DNA of 64,000 nt from Peromyscus leucopus (taxonomy: Eukaryota > Chordata > Mammalia > Rodentia > Cricetidae). The notes under the pieces were generated by a model. The model saw only the letters and a list, made by a program, of their open reading frames with translations, was not told the origin of the DNA and did not search any database. Below are positions 21,447-33,463 of the stretch, piece by piece. Location: positions 28,819,997 to 28,883,996 of the forward strand of contig NC_051072.1 in the NCBI RefSeq assembly GCF_004664715.2. Direction: 5' to 3'. Made by a program: the position numbers and the translations under genes. Each line of letters begins with the position of its first letter. Within the stretch, counting starts at the first letter, position 1.

Positions 21447-23770
21447 ACCTTTCCACTAAGGTGTTTTCTTTACAAGTAGTAATAAACAGTACCAGACAGA
21501 TATTAATTTAAGAGGGTATTAGAACAAAAGGTCGGATAGTCATTGTATTATAAATTTTGATTGATGCTCTATTGTGTGAAGGGTCAGAAAGAATGAAATA
21601 TGGTTCTTTCAACAGGCTGAAATGGAATATAGAGGGGTGAGAATATAAGCACATGCAGATTAAACAATGCAAGCGACAATACAGTACAACACTCATGCTC
21701 TCAATGAATGGCATGGATCTTAATTGTATTCATTCACAGTATCAGAATCAGCATGTGCCTGGATTTCTGCCAAGCACTTTCATTTCATTTCCCCAGTTAT
21801 TAACTCTCCTCCATAATTGAGAATTTTCTCTGATCTTTCCATTCTATAAAAAGCAAAATAAATAATAGAAGATAAGCAAAGACCTAAAACCAAGAATGTG
21901 CTATACAGCAACTAAATTCCTTAGTCTGGGTCTAAGGATACTTCTAGAGAAACAGAGAGAAGAGCAACTTGGGATCTGTGTTAATCTACTCGCTCCCTTT
22001 GTGCTTGCTAGGTATTCAGTAAATATACTTCGGACCAACATGCTCCACTGGTCTGTGTCTATATCCCAAACAAAGTGCTCCAGCCTAAAAGGACTTAATT
22101 AAAACCATAAACCGCATGGCCTCGAGACTCATTCCCAGCAGCTCCCATTTCACAACTGCTGCAGTAAAGGGCTGAAGTGGGATGGTCACACCACAGTGGG
22201 AGTCTGTCGGAGTTCCATTTCATTGGGGTCCATTTCACGGACTCTGGTTCTTAATTGTCCACAAAGCCTTCTTCCAGCTGCAAGCAGACCTGGCCTCTGG
22301 CATCTCTGCAACCGCAAGTATTGTCCTCCCTATCACCCCCTCTGCTCCTGCCACACAATCCTCTGCTATTCGCCAAATGTATTTCAGGACCTATATATTT
22401 GTTCTTTGGCCTGAAATGTTGTTTCACAAAATATATGTGGCTCATTACCAGACTATGGTCTACAGTGGGTTTCTTTTGTCTGTGTGTTACTATTCTGAAC
22501 TCCAACCCGGAATTATATGACATACCTGTTTGCTTCTCTCCTTAACCTCCCCACCACACATGCACTGAAGCATGGGTCCAAGGCAGCTGAATTCCATCTG
22601 CTCTCTACCATGGTGTCCCTAGCATCTGGGGGCAGAAGCCAACACACTCTGCCCCCACACAGCAATTCTAACTCCAAAGCACTTTCTCTAGCTCAGAAAT
22701 ATCTATTTCCCAAGAAAATAGGAGCTTGTTCAAAAACCTTCTTGGTAGAAATGGACAAGCAGAGCTGAGAAACCAGAGGCAGAGTGGCAGCAACCCAGAC
22801 CAACCTGTTTATGAAAGACGGCTGTGCCTACAGGGGGAAAGACACACCTTAAAACCTCTGCCAAAGTATGTCTTTTCTTAAGACACCCTTGACAAGCTGG
22901 GCTTCTGCGTGTCCAAACAAGAAGATCCACTAATTTGTCAGTCATTTCCCAAGACTGAGAATTGCCACTGTAAACAAACAGGAATCCGGCACCTCAGTGT
23001 CTTAAGACCACTGCGCTAAGGAAAATACATCCATCGCCAACAAAAAATGGGAGTCAAGAGAGTTAAGCAGTCCAGTTTTGCTATTATTTCCTGCCTTCAC
23101 TTTGAAAGCCTGAGATATTAACATAGGATGAAACATCATGAAAGGGGGTTGAAGTATGCTCACTTTGCCCCAGATTTTGACTGTTCGTGGCCCAAATCTA
23201 TTATAAGATCTAATGATAAACTTTATATAATTTCTCTTTTGTGTAGGTTGAAACATCAGAGATCATAAACTAGACGGTAAATTCAGAACACTAACGAAGT
23301 CATAATACCTTGCCGTGTGTCCTGAAACTGAGACACTCAATAAATTTGTAACTATGTACTAGACACTCACACTATTTAAAGGGTTGCACAGGTGTTATGG
23401 CACGCCATGGGGAAAGTGAGGACGGGACACGTGAGCACAGTCCTGACCTTCAGTCTGGAGGGGTATTTTTTATTGGACCAGTCTGAGAACTAAGGTATAA
23501 GAAATAGCAAATGCCGTAGCCCAGATGATTTTTGTCAGTGTTGGGGAAATACAAAGAGCGAAGAGATTATATTCCAACTGAAACAAATAAGCAGTTCTTC
23601 TTAGGGGAAGCTATTCACACTGACATTGAAAGGCAGGTGGGATTTGCACAGCATGCAACACGAGTGGGCCCTGCCTGACGTGCATGGTGTAAATATTCCC
23701 ACTCTGGATAACTTCAAGTTGAAGACATGATGTCACTGAACACGGAGCTGGGGAGAGCCACCATCCGTGA
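21447..23770. other. Unique sequence, no gene recognised
   Basis: No clear repeat, RNA gene or coding exon. Parts of 22360-22700 have the flavour of a worn L2-type repeat, but I cannot support it. Confidence 0.45.
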
Positions 23771-23775
23771 GTCAC

Positions 23776-23808
23776 CCGCTTAATTAACTGAGGTTTCCGC
23801 TTAATTAA
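23776..23808. promoter_or_regulatory. Paired 12-bp ccgcttaattaa motif (possible homeodomain sites)
   Basis: The 12-mer ccgcttaattaa occurs at 23776-23787 and 23797-23808, centre to centre 21 bp, about two helical turns. TTAATTAA is a palindromic core of the kind bound by many homeodomain proteins. No repeat family explains it. Regulatory function is inference only. Confidence 0.3.
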
Positions 23809-24326
23809 ATCAGCCTTTCTCTGCCGCTTTTTCAGTGGATGAATTAACATGTGTTAAAGGTATCTCAAACACCATTTCGAAGAAGGAACGCTTCTGTCCT
23901 CCACACACTCCAGTCTGACTTTACAATATGCTCTCGGTTTGTTTTTCTCCTCCTATTTCACTGTCTTTCCAGGGGTTGATCTTGACCCGGTGCCAACTTG
24001 TGATTCCGGCTGTTGCTTTTAGCATAGGATTGATCTGGGTTCCTGCTATTACATGGCATACCTCATTGCTTGTTGCTTTGTGGCCTGGGGTTCACACCCC
24101 TGCTGATGTTCATAATGAAAAGCAGCTTCAGAGGTGGGACAGCTGGGTAGGATGCTTCCCAACTCTTGTTAGTCACGGGAAGAGAAAGCTCAGGAAATTG
24201 CAAGGGGGGCTTTTCACAAGGAAAATGAACGCTGGGTCTCAGCTGGCCCACGGCTCCCTTCTGCAAAGTCTCCTTGAAATTTCTCTGATTGTAAGGTGGT
24301 TCCTCTTCATTTTCCTTGTGGAAAAC

Positions 24327-24378
24327 ACCACACCACCACACCACCACCACCACCACCACCACCACCACCACCACCACC
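24327..24378. repeat. (CCA)n trinucleotide microsatellite
   Basis: About 17 CCA units, interrupted by aca near the left end. A plus-strand chance frame (23928-24395) reads through it as a His run, and the minus strand reads it as a Val run. Confidence 0.95.
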
Positions 24379-24399
24379 GTGCTTTTCATAATTAACTAT

Positions 24400-25029
24400 A
24401 CTTTATAACGCAACAAGCTGTAGTTGAAAAATCAGATTCTGGTATCTGTCTTTAATTGCAAGCAGATGTCCTTGGTTTTTGCAGAAACTGTACTGGGAGG
24501 AAGGATATTTGTGAACTCCCCAAGCAGAGCGCTGAAGAAAGGAAAAGGGATAGGCAAAGCTTGAAGTTAGACAGGAAACTTGCCCATCAGTCCCTCTATG
24601 CTGGAGGTAAATCGCTGGAGAATGAAGGTCTGGATTTTGGTTACCTGCTGGGATAGCTCCTCACAGAATATATACAAAACAAAGAGACTGCTGCAGATGT
24701 ATGCAAGTCTAGGCTTCTTTTCACTACTCTAGTTTTTCTCCAAATGTCTTACATAGTATCTGGCTACCTAGTAGCTTTTTGGGGATATGAAAAATGTGCT
24801 GGAAACTACAGTGTTGCTTCAAGCCTGCCTCTTGGGTCTGTTTAACTCTCTGTCTCATACAATGGGGCCTGTGGTTTACTGTCCAAGTACAGAAGAGACA
24901 TGCAGCTTCATGGAGATGCGGAGATGTAATACCGTCCTTGTAAAAAGCTCAGAGACTTTGGTTCGGATTACATGGACTTCTTCAGAGCTGCCAACAATCC
25001 TAATGAATACATACAAGATAATGCACTTT
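24400..25029. other. Unique sequence, no gene recognised
   Basis: No recognisable repeat or coding signature before the inverted L1 tail. Confidence 0.45.
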
Positions 25030-25640
25030 AATTTATTATTAAGAAAATTTTTATTCATTTTTACATACCAACCACGAATCCCCCTCTCATCCCTCCTCCT
25101 GCTCCTTCCCCAGCCTCCCCACCAGCCCACCCCCCATCCCCTCCTCTGAAAAGGTAAGGCCTCCCATGGGGAGTCAGCAGAGCCTGGTACATTCAGTAGA
25201 GGCAGGTCCAAGCCCCTCCTCCTGCACCAAGGCTATGCAAAGTGTTCCACCATGGGTACTGGGCTCCAAAAAGCCAGTTCATGCACCAGGGATGGATCCT
25301 ATTCCCACTGCCAGGGGCCCCTTAAATGGACCAAGCTACACAACTGTCTCTCACTTATGCAGAAGGCCTAGTCCAGTCCCATGCATGCTCCACATCTGTT
25401 GGTCTAAAGTTCATGAGTTCCCACCAGCTTGGTTTGGTTGTATCTGTAAGTTTCCCCATCTGATCTTGATGCCCCTTGCTCATAGAATCCCTCGTCCCTC
25501 TCTTCAACTGGACTTCTGGAGCTCAGCCTAGTGCTTGGCTGTGGATCTCTGCATCTGCTTTCACCAGTTACTGGATGAAGGCTCTATGATGACAGTTAGG
25601 GTATTCACCAATCTGATTACCAGGGTAGGCCAGCTCAGGC
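25030..25640 (-). mobile_element. L1 3' end, minus orientation
   Basis: Reads as the inverse of the L1 tail at 2992-3676: ttttacataccaaccacgaa, a C-rich tract at 25080-25145, tcccatggggagtcagcaga, cctggtacattcagtagagg, then gctccaaaaagccagttcat and ggctctatgatgacagttag, reaching into the ORF2 3' end near 25640. The 121-codon frame at 25166-25531 is antisense L1 and not a gene. Confidence 0.85.
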
Positions 25641-26424
25641 ACACTTAGAGAGTATTTACAAAGTTAACAAATAATTAGAATTGGGGTACTCCACAATATC
25701 AAAATACAGTTTGTCTTATATACACTGCAACAATGAACCCATGTTTTCTACATCAGCAATGTACTTGATCTAAGTAGAGTTTGCCCCTTAGTGGAGAGGA
25801 CAAGATTGTCCCAAATTACTACAAGCCTATCTTTTAAATACAGAACACAGATTGACATTTAGCCTACACCCATCATTTCATTGTATTTTCATCATTTCTA
25901 TTTATATACAATTTTGTAAACATAATAAAATTATAAGGAATGAGTACATTGTGTACTAATTTCTACATTCTATACTTTGGCAGAACTTTCCTTACAAAGA
26001 ATGTTTCATAAGTTTTGATTGCAAAGGCTTCAGAACATTTACATGTTAGATGAATTAATACTATTTCACTCATCTTTTATGACATTTTGCTCCACTATTT
26101 TCCTCATCACAAGCATCTGCAACTGGTCTTAAAATGCATTTGTTTTAGGTAATGCCCATTTTGTCTCCGAGTAAAAATTTGATTACATTTTAAAAGAAAC
26201 AAAAAAGATAATGTAGTTTAATTCAGAGAAATTATGGGTGGGAATTCAATTAATTTAATGAGTCACAAAAGGGAAGAAATTCTAGCTTAAACCATGATGG
26301 GATTTGGGGTGCCAAGGGACCAAAAGGGGCAATTGTAGCCATAGAATCCACCTGGTACCAACTGCTGACAGTGGTAGGGAAGAGGCCTGGCTCAGAGGGA
26401 GCCACACATCTTACCTGGTTCTGC
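25641..26424. other. Unique AT-rich sequence
   Basis: Nothing recognised. Confidence 0.45.
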
Positions 26425-26486
26425 ATACACCAACTCCTGGAGGGCATTTCTGCCCATACACCAACTCCTGGAGGGCATTTCTGCCC
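26425..26486. repeat. 31-bp tandem duplication
   Basis: Two adjacent, identical or nearly identical copies of a 31-bp unit beginning atacaccaactcctggaggg, at 26425-26455 and 26456-26486. This looks like a recent local duplication in otherwise unique sequence. Confidence 0.95.
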
Positions 26487-26874
26487 AAACCTTCATCAAC
26501 CTGGTCCTACCAATGTGCTTTCTAGAATGTCTGAAGCATTCATATTAGTCACTCTACTAATCCATCAAATTCCTTCTAATGAGCACAGGGTAGGGTGTAT
26601 CATGGGGCAATCTGAAAAGTGGGCCCAGGGGATGCACTTGAAGAGTTTCCCATAAGCTTCTTGTCACAAGATTTTGCTGAAATGGAGAGGGAGGAAGGAA
26701 ATGACAAACATATGCATAGGACTTTGTGACATCCACACCCACCAATGCCTCAGGGATTCCTTAAGTCAAAGCCTTGGAGTATAGATGTAATAAATGCCAT
26801 AGACATCTTGATGGCTTGGCAAGTTTGAGAAACAGTGAAGTAAGTGAAATTAGAGTGTGGCTCCCATTCACATA

Positions 26875-27075
26875 TAAGCTCTAATCTATAATTGCGAGGT
26901 AGCCTAAGACGAGCTATTTAACTTCCTGAGTTAAATAACTCAGAGATCAAATCCCTCACTGACCATGTGTAACTTATAATAATAACTATCCAGATGGTTA
27001 TTGTGAGAGTTAAGTGAAAAAAACCATAAAAAAACAATGCCTGGTGTGGTGCCTAAGTGCATTTTAAGCATATTA
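26875..27075 (+). mobile_element. MIR SINE, worn
   Basis: gctatttaacttcctgagtt, the aaataa block, ataataataactatccagat and ggttattgtgagagttaagt follow the order of the MIR 3' half, ending near cctggtgtggtgcctaagtg. Confidence 0.55.
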
Positions 27076-28582
27076 TAAATTCAGGGTTTAAATAGTGCAT
27101 TGCACTTTTAATATTCCCATCACAACAACCCTTTGGGGGCCGCAGAGTGGTCTGAGTCATTATCCACACAGTGAATTTGACATTGAGCCTTTTGCAAATG
27201 TAAACTGGAAGGAGAAAAGTACTCATTGGCAATAGAGATTATAATTTTACAATGAATAAAAGAAAAGCGGGCGTGTGTCTGAAGGATTTCCGAGGTCGAG
27301 ATCTAAGAAGAAAAGTTTTATAGACTATTTTCAAGAATAAATAGGCTTCATCAAAACAAAAAAAGTCCTCAACAAATTTGAAAGTTTCCAAATAGAGATT
27401 CTACTTCTAGAATGTTTGATTCTCTTGTGGGCCCCACACAAACATTGAAAACATTGGTAGTTTTGCAAATCACATTGCTCTACTAGGGACCATCTCCAGC
27501 TCATAAACATTAAAGCAATCATACTTGCCTTGGAGAATGTATTGTGTACCCTTGAACACAAGCAAATAAGCCATGGCAGCAAGGGATGGAGGCACAATAT
27601 CCACAGCCGCTGGGTGGAGGGCAATTAAGCTGCCCCAGGGAAGAAACAAACCCTCTCAAAGGACAGCTTGAGACGAGCATTTCATGACAGTTACAGCATC
27701 ATCATTATCGTTGTCATTAACATATACTAACAGTAATGCAGTAGTTCTCATTACCCAGCACTTACTCTGTATTAGGTACTCTGTGTCCCGCTTTGCATGC
27801 CTTCCAGCATTGTGGAAAAGGGTTAGCATATGAAGAACTGTGTTCTCCCGACTTGTGTCTCCACCATTCCTTAGAGACTGGTTGTAACTGCCGTTCTTAC
27901 ACAAGTGGGGAATTACAATACTGGCCAGAACATTAATCCCCCCACTTTTGTTCCCTTAATAATACTAGAATTGGAGAACTAGGATTGAGTGTGTTTAGTC
28001 TCAGATTGAATTGCTTACATTCCTATCCTATACTCCACTGAAAGCGCATCCCCAGAGTCCTTTGGGGAAGGAAAATCTACTAACTGCATGTATCCTGTAG
28101 GAATACCTAAGCAGAGTACTCAGGCCTATGTCTGCGTACTGTCCGGAATGAAGTGCCATAACTCCCCAAGTCCTGATAGAAAGGCAATGCCGAGTTATCT
28201 GTGGGAAAGGCATGCCCCACTGTGAAGCCAGTGCCTACTAATAAGAATGACAACAATAATAATAGGAAGATTAATATTTAGTAGTTACTTGAAGAAAATT
28301 ATTTGTATGTAGGTGCTGGTTTAACCCCTTACATGTAAACAGACAGACTCTTGTTTTACACACAGTGTATGACTGAGGTCCAGATACATGCTTCATGTGG
28401 AAAGTACAAGCAGAGAAAGTATAGCAGAGGTTATACTGCAGTTGATCTCCTGGTAGGAACCTGCTCTTGAACAAGTCCAGCAGGGGAGCACTCCACCTCA
28501 AAGCTCTTTAGTGTTTGCATAATCAAAATGTCTTTCAGTGAGATCCTTCTCAAGGTGTACTGATTTCATCCCCAACCCAACA
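27076..28582. other. Unique sequence with a possible MIR scrap
   Basis: About 27745-27905 begins ttacccagcacttactctgt, which resembles a MIR left part. The remainder is unrecognised. No gene. Confidence 0.4.
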
Positions 28583-28988
28583 TATCCCAACTCACGTATT
28601 CAATCCACAGCCAGCACATCACAGTTCTGTATCTATAGATCATGTCAACTCACATATTCAATCCACAGCCAGCACATCACAGTTCTGTATCTATAGGTCA
28701 TGTCAACTCATGTATTCAATCCACAGCCAGCACATCACAGTTCTGTATCCATAGATCATGTCAACTCACATATTCAATCCACAGCCAGTGCATCACAGTT
28801 CTGTATCTATAGACCATGTCAACTCACGTATTCAATCCACAGCCAGTGCATCACAGTTCTGTATCTATAGGTCATGTCAACTCATGTATTCAATCCACAG
28901 CCAGTGCATCACAGTTCTGTATCTGGAGGTCATGTCAACTCATATATTCAACCCAGAGCCAGCGCACCACAGTTCTGTCTCCACAGGT
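28583..28988. repeat. 58-bp minisatellite, 7 copies
   Basis: Seven head-to-tail copies of a 58-bp unit. The block catgtcaactca recurs at 28641, 28699, 28757, 28815, 28873 and 28931, with a diverged first unit from about 28583. Units share tattcaatccacagccag and catcacagttctgtat. Differences are mostly transitions, and the outer units are the most diverged. It is not a CRISPR: the whole unit repeats with no variable spacers. Because 58 is not divisible by three, the open frames across it rotate through all three readings and are not a protein. Confidence 0.97.
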
Positions 28989-29942
28989 GATGTCTTGAAG
29001 TAGTGTTGTTGACTCACTGGCATTTGTCTTTCTTCACCATTGCTTATTGTCCTAAACTTGTCACTGTCTCACAGAGTCGTTTTCTTGTGAGGGTGCTGTA
29101 TTGCTCCCCTAGTCCTTGGCCACTCCTTTTACAGATTATTGCCAAAATAAATAAATTAATAAATTAAATTAAGAAACAAAGAAAGAAAGAAAAAAAGGAG
29201 AGAAAAGGACGGCAGCCATGGGCTTGCTAAGGCCAGAGGCTGTAGCTGGCTCCTTCATTTTACAAATCCCAGCATCTAAAGGTCCTATAAAATGTTTATT
29301 GATCCCTTTGGGTTAGATAATAAATGGGATCCCTGAAAATCATAACCGAAACCACTGTGTGGTGGCCTCATTAATTGTTATGACTGCCGGAGTTGTGGTC
29401 TCTGCTTATGCTCTTCCGTTATTTGTCCTTCCCTTACTGGTCAGAACTTGGGGACACTGGGTGCATGACTCTGACACTAATTAAAATCAATGAGTGAGCG
29501 CGACACTTCCATTTCCTAAGGCAGCATGTTGTGCGTTACATTTGTAACTAGCATCTGCTTGGCACTGGCTTAAGTCTGTGGTCTTTCCACTAGAATGTCA
29601 CTTGTTCTTTTTATGTCTTGATTCATTGCGTGTTATAGAGTGTGTTGGCTGAGTAAGGCTTTTGCTTGATGAAAATGTCACTAAATGTGCCACAGAGGGG
29701 GAACACCACATGTCTCTGCAAAGAGTCAGGGAGTCCAAGGCTCCCCAAGATTTTCCAGAACAGTGGTTTGGCTCAGACTCTATTTGTGGTCTCAGAACTG
29801 ACCTGTGCATTCCATTCCAGTCATCATTCTTGGAAATCTTGTCAACATTGCTGCTAACCTAAGAGCTGGACACTGGTGTCCCTTTCCTTAATTTCAAATT
29901 GAAAATTGAGACAAATGCTGAAAATTCCATAGGTGCCCTCTC
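28989..29942. other. Unique sequence, possible conserved non-coding block
   Basis: 29290-29540 is free of recognisable repeats and is rich in AT-core motifs (tcattaattgtta, ctaattaaaatcaatgag). That is the texture of conserved non-coding elements. Conservation cannot be judged from one sequence. Confidence 0.25.
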
Positions 29943-29988
<46 letters not shown>

Positions 29989-29989
29989 G
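29943..29989. repeat. (GATA)n microsatellite
   Basis: About 11 GATA units with a gata/gaga transition at the right edge. Confidence 0.95.
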
Positions 29990-30517
29990 ATAGAGATACA
30001 CATATATATTTCTTTTCTCTCTTATTAACTTAATATCTTCCCCCTTTAAGCTATCTAAACTCAAATAGTGAATAATTGTCAATAAAACAGGTAACTTACA
30101 TTTGGAGAACATATACATTTATTTATCTATTTATTTAGTGGAATGCAGTAAAAGAAGAGTTAATCAATGTGGCCACATTGATAAGAGGGGCAAAGAGATT
30201 CAAATAACCACAAGTCCATCTTTGAGGGTTCTGAAGTGAGATTAGGTTTAAAATAGAAGACCAAAGGTCTAAAAAATCCTGGCCAAGGTGTTGTCCCAGC
30301 CTAGGCTTCATGATGAGACCCTGTCTCAAACCAACAAGATGGAGTTGCTTGTGCTAGCCCTTCCAAAAGTAATGAAAAGCCAAAGGTTATGAAAAATGAT
30401 TCTTCTGCATGGATTCCTGGCACTAACTAAATGTGTTCTCTCTTTGGTTCCTACATGCTGTTTAATATATTTGTTTCAGATATATAAATTATTTAAATAT
30501 GATTAAAATAATATTTT

Positions 30518-30714
30518 GGAGGATGGCTCAGCAGTTAAGAGCATGTGTTATTCTTGTATAGCACCAGGGTTAAGTTCCCAGCCCCCACGTGGGTCACAGC
30601 CATCCACAACTCCAGATCCAGAGGATCTGGCACCCTCTTCTGACCTCTGTGGGCTCCAGGCACACATGTGGTACACATTATATATACATGTAAGCAAATC
30701 TAAAAAATTTTTGT
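30518..30714 (+). mobile_element. B2 SINE with 11-bp target duplication
   Basis: ggaggatggctcagcagtta, agttcccagcccccacgtgg, gatctggcaccctcttctga and caggcacacatgtggtacac give a full B2 body. The duplication aataatatttt lies at 30507-30517 and 30715-30725. The head and the region at the B box are diverged. Confidence 0.9.
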
Positions 30715-30725
30715 AATAATATTTT

Positions 30726-31929
30726 TATGCTCAGTTTGAGGTGACAGATAATGAAACAAAATGTACTGGTTTAAGACAAGGAATTGGTGATGGTAGTAAG
30801 ACTAGCCCAAAAATATTATTGAGAATATTAATGCATAAATACTTCAATTATGAAGGCAGCAATTAGACTTAATGATATTGTCATAAAAGACAACTTTTGC
30901 TTGCTGCTCATATTAAAAATTGATGCTTAGTACATTGTGTATTCTGGGAAAAATCTATTGCAAGCTTTTATTTTAATTATTTGTCACAATATGGGAGTAA
31001 ATAAACTTCAATAAATGAAAAAATGTAAAATTTCAAGAGTAAATAGAAAATTTGAAAACCAATAGACTATACTAACAGTTTAAAATTGATTAATTAACCA
31101 GAACAATCCAAATCTTTCTTTTTAGTATTTTCAGTGATCATGGCCAGATACCCCCCAAAATTCTACTCATATTAGAATTCTGTGTTTGATGAAAACCTTA
31201 ACTCTATCTAGTAGATTTTACATTATTTTTAATAGACACAATGGCTGCTTCTTACCAGCCAGATAACGAGGAAGAGGTCATGAAAACATTCATCAGAAAG
31301 TACCTCAAGAAGCAGGTGGACTAAACTCACCAGGTCTGAAATTCAGAGGGATGAGAGTGGACCAGCTCATTGCCCACTTCATCTTTGTTTTCTTTTTCTT
31401 TCCTCTGTTTTATGAGAGACAAAATTCTCAGTGTGTGGCCTTCTATTAAGCACTAAGTCAATATTATCAGTTGTCTGAGGGGATACAGAAAAAACAAACA
31501 CAATATATCTGACTACACTCTTGAAAACAGAATACTTTGGTGCCCTTGTTCACTAAAGCATTATGTGTGAGAATACACTTGGCTAATACTTAGGGGAGAG
31601 GGACCATCATATAGTACAATTCAATTCTTATGCTACCTACCTGAAAGTACTGTTACATCCCATAGACTGACAGCTCAGTCCCACAAAACTATCTCCCACA
31701 TCAGATAACTAACGAGTGTACTATACTATACTTCTGAAAGAGTTCTTAGCTAGAAATTATAAATATACTATAGTTTTGAAAGACTTTTCAGATAAAAAGT
31801 ATAGTTCCCATGACTCCTTTATTAGATTTGAAGAATTTGCTGCACTTTGTCACAGAACTCAAAGGAGCATTAATTAATGACTTTAGTTTGTTGCAGAGGG
31901 TACCACAAAGGATACAGATGATGAGGTGT
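30726..31929. other. Unique AT-rich sequence holding one short ORF
   Basis: No repeat recognised. The only coding-like item is the 27-codon frame at 31241-31324, listed separately. Confidence 0.45.
31241..31324 (+). CDS. Short open frame, 27 codons, unrecognised
   Basis: An ATG in good context (cacaATGG) opens MAASYQPDNEEEVMKTF, followed by a basic end (RKYLKKQVD) and TAA. Composition is unlike the AT-rich surroundings, with an acidic then a basic half. I do not recognise a protein family. It could be a worn fragment of a processed pseudogene, a chance frame, or a translated small ORF. There is no poly(A) or target duplication to support retroposition. Confidence 0.15.
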   Translation: MAASYQPDNEEEVMKTFIRKYLKKQVD

Positions 31930-32300
31930 TGTATTAATAAGCTTCTGCTACTGTAACAAATATCTGAAACAGTCAACTTATAAAGAGAAAAAGGTTTACT
32001 TTGACTCACAGGTATTGGGTTTTCAGACTGTGATTAGTCAGTCCCTGCTGCTTTGGAGCCCGTGAAATGGACGGCGCTTTAGCAGCAGCATATGGAGAAA
32101 CCACTCTACCTCAGGGCTGGGAAAGGGCTAAGGGTCCAGCATCCATGCCAAAACCACTCTTCCTCCCTTGATGGGAAGACCTCCCAACTCACCCTCGTCT
32201 CTTGAATTCCCACCACCTCCAAGTAGTGTCTGGTTGAGGAGCAAAGCTTAAACACGTGGGCCCTTGGAGGGTAATTCACATCCAAACCATAGCATATGAA
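31930..32300 (-). mobile_element. MaLR-type LTR (MST/MLT1-like), minus
   Basis: taagcttctgctactgtaac, then tttactttgactcacaggta, gaattcccaccacctccaag, taaacacgtgggcccttgga and ccaaaccatagcatatgaag follow the inverted order of MaLR LTRs with their 5' end at the right. Confidence 0.6.
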
Positions 32301-32927
32301 GAACACGAGACAGGGCTGAGGAAGCACTGTGCCCTCTAAGCACCTCCAGGTTGTTGACTAACTGAAGCACCCTGAACATTTCTGTGAATGCTGCATTCTT
32401 TGACTACATTTATTACACCACTGCCCATTGATGACAAACAATCATAGTCCCTTCCTCCTTCCAAGAGGCTTTGGATAACACTGGGGGAAAAAAATAACAG
32501 TTCTGTAATCACACATTGATTCTTCCTGTGCCAGCTTCCACACTGAGGGAGGAAGTCCCCAGGCACCAGTCAACCTATTAACCTATGAAAAGGCTCACCA
32601 CTGAGTATTACAAATATTTTTAAGAATTTATATGTTGAAGTACAGTAGCAAGACTAAATGTTGATTTAGCCGTATCATGTGTAGCTTCCCTGGCTTTCAC
32701 TTAAATCTCCATGTTTCATGTGCCCTGGTGGTAAACAAGAGATGATCTAACCAGTCCTATTACGATATTTGCCACCAAGACCAGACAGCAGTTTAGTCCT
32801 TTGGTAGCTGGGGCATTTGCAAAGCAACCCAACTGGAAAGGCAGTCTTACTTTCCATTTTTGCTACTTTCCATGCCTCCTGATCCTAGCTGTGTAGTAAT
32901 GACTGACTTACTGCCCTTTTTTTCCAT

Positions 32928-32961
<34 letters not shown>

Positions 32962-33397
32962 GTGTTTCCCTTTTTCAACTTTGCACTTCCCCTTACTCTT
33001 TCCCCATGCCTAGAAATGTTCACGCTTATATTATTTCCAAAACTAAACTTTTTTTTTAAAACTAAACTCGGTTCTTTGTATTTTAAAAAAAATAAAAATA
33101 AACTTGTGTTCCCCATCATATGCACAAGGGAAAGTTGAGTTTGGACTCAAGTGATGGATGGTGGAATTGTTTTCATTGCTCTCTATTGTGTCTGGGCAGG
33201 AGACCAGAAGTAATGGCAACCAAAAGGCTTCCATTTGCTCTGTCTTTACAAGCTCCTTTTAGTGCACAGATACAATTTTAATTTTAATGGGAGTTTTTGC
33301 ATGGGAGCTGGTTATCCAAAAATGATGCTGTAACAGGGTCACAGCAGATGGTGTTTCTACAGGCTTGACTAATGATTTTCTTCTCTTTCTTTTCCAG
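32301..33397. other. Unique sequence with a 30-base poly(A)
   Basis: Poly(A) at 32929-32958 has no recognisable element body next to it. The rest is unrecognised, and contains the polypyrimidine tract leading into the candidate exon. Confidence 0.45.
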
Positions 33398-33463
33398 TTA
33401 CACCAGCTACCCTTGGCAGAGCTTCCCCAATTCTGCAAAGAATTAATCCAAGCCTGAAGACAA
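33398..33463 (+). CDS. Candidate 66-nt cassette exon (phase 1-1)
   Basis: A strong acceptor precedes it: a possible branch site in ttgactaatg, then an unbroken pyrimidine tract ttttcttctctttcttttccag ending at 33397. A donor follows, acaa|gtaagaa at 33464. The length is 66, a multiple of three. Of three readings only phase 1 lacks a stop, giving TPATLGRASPILQRINPSLK flanked by split codons; the other two readings stop inside. No transposable element overlaps it. I do not recognise the protein. If real, it is a small symmetric exon of a large plus-strand gene whose other exons lie outside the window. A chance decoy exon remains possible. Confidence 0.35.

Noticed and set aside
23928..24395. 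155-codon frame ending in a poly-His stretch
   Set aside because: The His run is a translated (CCA)n microsatellite, which also reads as poly-Val on the other strand; no other coding evidence.
28583..28988. CRISPR-like array or repeat protein
   Set aside because: The whole 58-bp unit repeats with no unique spacers, the host is a mammal, and 58 bp rotates the reading frame so no repeat protein is encoded.
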